A stretch of DNA of 64,000 bases, from contig JBEWZL010000166.1 in assembly GCA_045837725.1 (NCBI GenBank), positions 248,001 through 312,000 on the forward strand, written 5' to 3'. The position numbers and the translations under genes were made by a program. This DNA is from Vermamoeba vermiformis. Taxonomy: Eukaryota > Tubulinea > Echinamoebida. Every line of letters starts with the position of its first letter. Position 1 is the first letter of the stretch. The notes beneath the pieces are model-generated. The model was not told the DNA's origin, made no database searches, and worked only from the letters and a program-made list of their open reading frames with translations. This document shows positions 63,530-64,000 of this stretch, piece after piece.

Positions 63530-64000
63530 TTATTTAGCCTCAGTACTGAGACAATCGTACAACAATGCGTCCAATTGCTCAGTGTTCTCAATGCCGAATT
63601 CGCTTAAAGAAAACGGAAAACCATTAGCAGCTTGATCATGGAAAACGATCTCGCTACCGTTGGGGCGTTGAGGAGTCACTTGTGTATCTTCGCTGACGAT
63701 CATAGCGTTGTTGGGAAGATGTGCGGCTTGGATCTCGACTTGGAGGAGTTGTACCAAGTCGGAGAGCTGTCCCAAAGCTTGAGGAGCCATTGATCTGACA
63801 AAATTGCGAACAGATGAGATACGTTCGCTGCTGTTGAGCTTCTGTAGGCTCGAGACGGCACTGGCAAGCTTGTCTTCGACGGGTTCTTCCTTCATCTTCT
63901 TTGCAGGCTTTTCATCTTCGACGATGAGCTCCTCGCGCTTTCTTTTGCCGAGGACCTTCTTAGGCAGCGATGCACTATCGCCGTTAGAGGAGACGAGTTG
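63530..64000 (-). CDS. 3' part of an unrecognised nuclear-type protein
   Basis: The minus-strand frame is open from the right edge to the stop at 63530, 156 residues. It opens with basic nuclear-localisation text (KKVLGKRKREE, KPAKKMKEEP), then a helical segment (ASAVSSLQKLNSSERISSVR, LSDLVQLLQVEIQ) and an acidic/aromatic end FSLSEFGIENTEQLDALLYD that could act as an activation domain or short docking motif. The start lies beyond the window. No family recognised. Confidence 0.7.
   Translation of the reverse strand, partial: QLVSSNGDSASLPKKVLGKRKREELIVEDEKPAKKMKEEPVEDKLASAVSSLQKLNSSERISSVRNFVRSMAPQALGQLSDLVQLLQVEIQAAHLPNNAMIVSEDTQVTPQRPNGSEIVFHDQAANGFPFSLSEFGIENTEQLDALLYDCLSTEAK

Overview
This window is nuclear DNA of a unicellular or simple eukaryote. 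It holds about 29 protein genes, packed on both strands and mostly cut by many introns of 44-60 bases with GT-AG ends. Coding GC is moderate; introns and spacers are AT-rich. The gene set fits a lineage near Amoebozoa or early Holozoa: a Cbl-like protein whose RING sits at the far C-terminus, two annexin VII-like genes with GYPPQ repeats, FANCI, BRAT1-like, Mob1, SUMO and COP9 subunit 6. I cannot name the species. I saw no tRNA, rRNA, CRISPR array or recognisable transposon or virus-like element.

Layout. 1-14.4 kb: a 5'-truncated ZNF598/Hel2-type ubiquitin ligase, a TMEM161-like membrane protein, COQ5, a BRAT1-like HEAT protein, COPS6, a WD40 protein, NAF1 and an unrecognised acidic protein. 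14.5-21 kb: FANCI (23 exons) and a THH1/TOM1-like seven-TM protein. 21.5-31.8 kb: a SANT plus C2H2 zinc-finger protein, Mob1, NSUN5, a tail-anchored coiled coil, an unknown protein with a mitochondrial-type N-terminus, and an MTARC-like MOSC protein. 31.9-46.6 kb: an AtuA-family protein, a coiled-coil/polyproline/WH2 protein, the Cbl-like gene, a BAH plus AT-hook protein, a small protein, an intronless short-chain dehydrogenase and an MFS transporter. 46.8-64 kb: a large HEAT-like protein, TTC38, IMP dehydrogenase, SUMO, a CBM20/coiled-coil protein, a methyltransferase, two tandem annexins and the end of an unrecognised gene.

The most unusual signal is not a gene. The exact 12-base palindrome TGACACGTGTCA occurs 13 times, where about 0.004 is expected at random. 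Seven copies lie in exons and six in introns; none is intergenic. Exonic copies force the same short peptide (L/V-T-R-V) into unrelated proteins. Five further copies of TGACAGGTGTCA (either strand) and about 15 of TCACGTGA accompany it. All are concentrated at 1-14.3 kb and 31-45 kb. This looks like a eukaryotic highly iterated palindrome whose cause is unknown.

A second theme is small reading-frame slips of one or two extra bases in otherwise conserved genes (FANCI, both annexins, perhaps Cbl). They are most simply assembly insertions but should be checked in transcripts. Exon boundaries given below were derived by reading splice sites and keeping phase; most gene models sum to whole codons.
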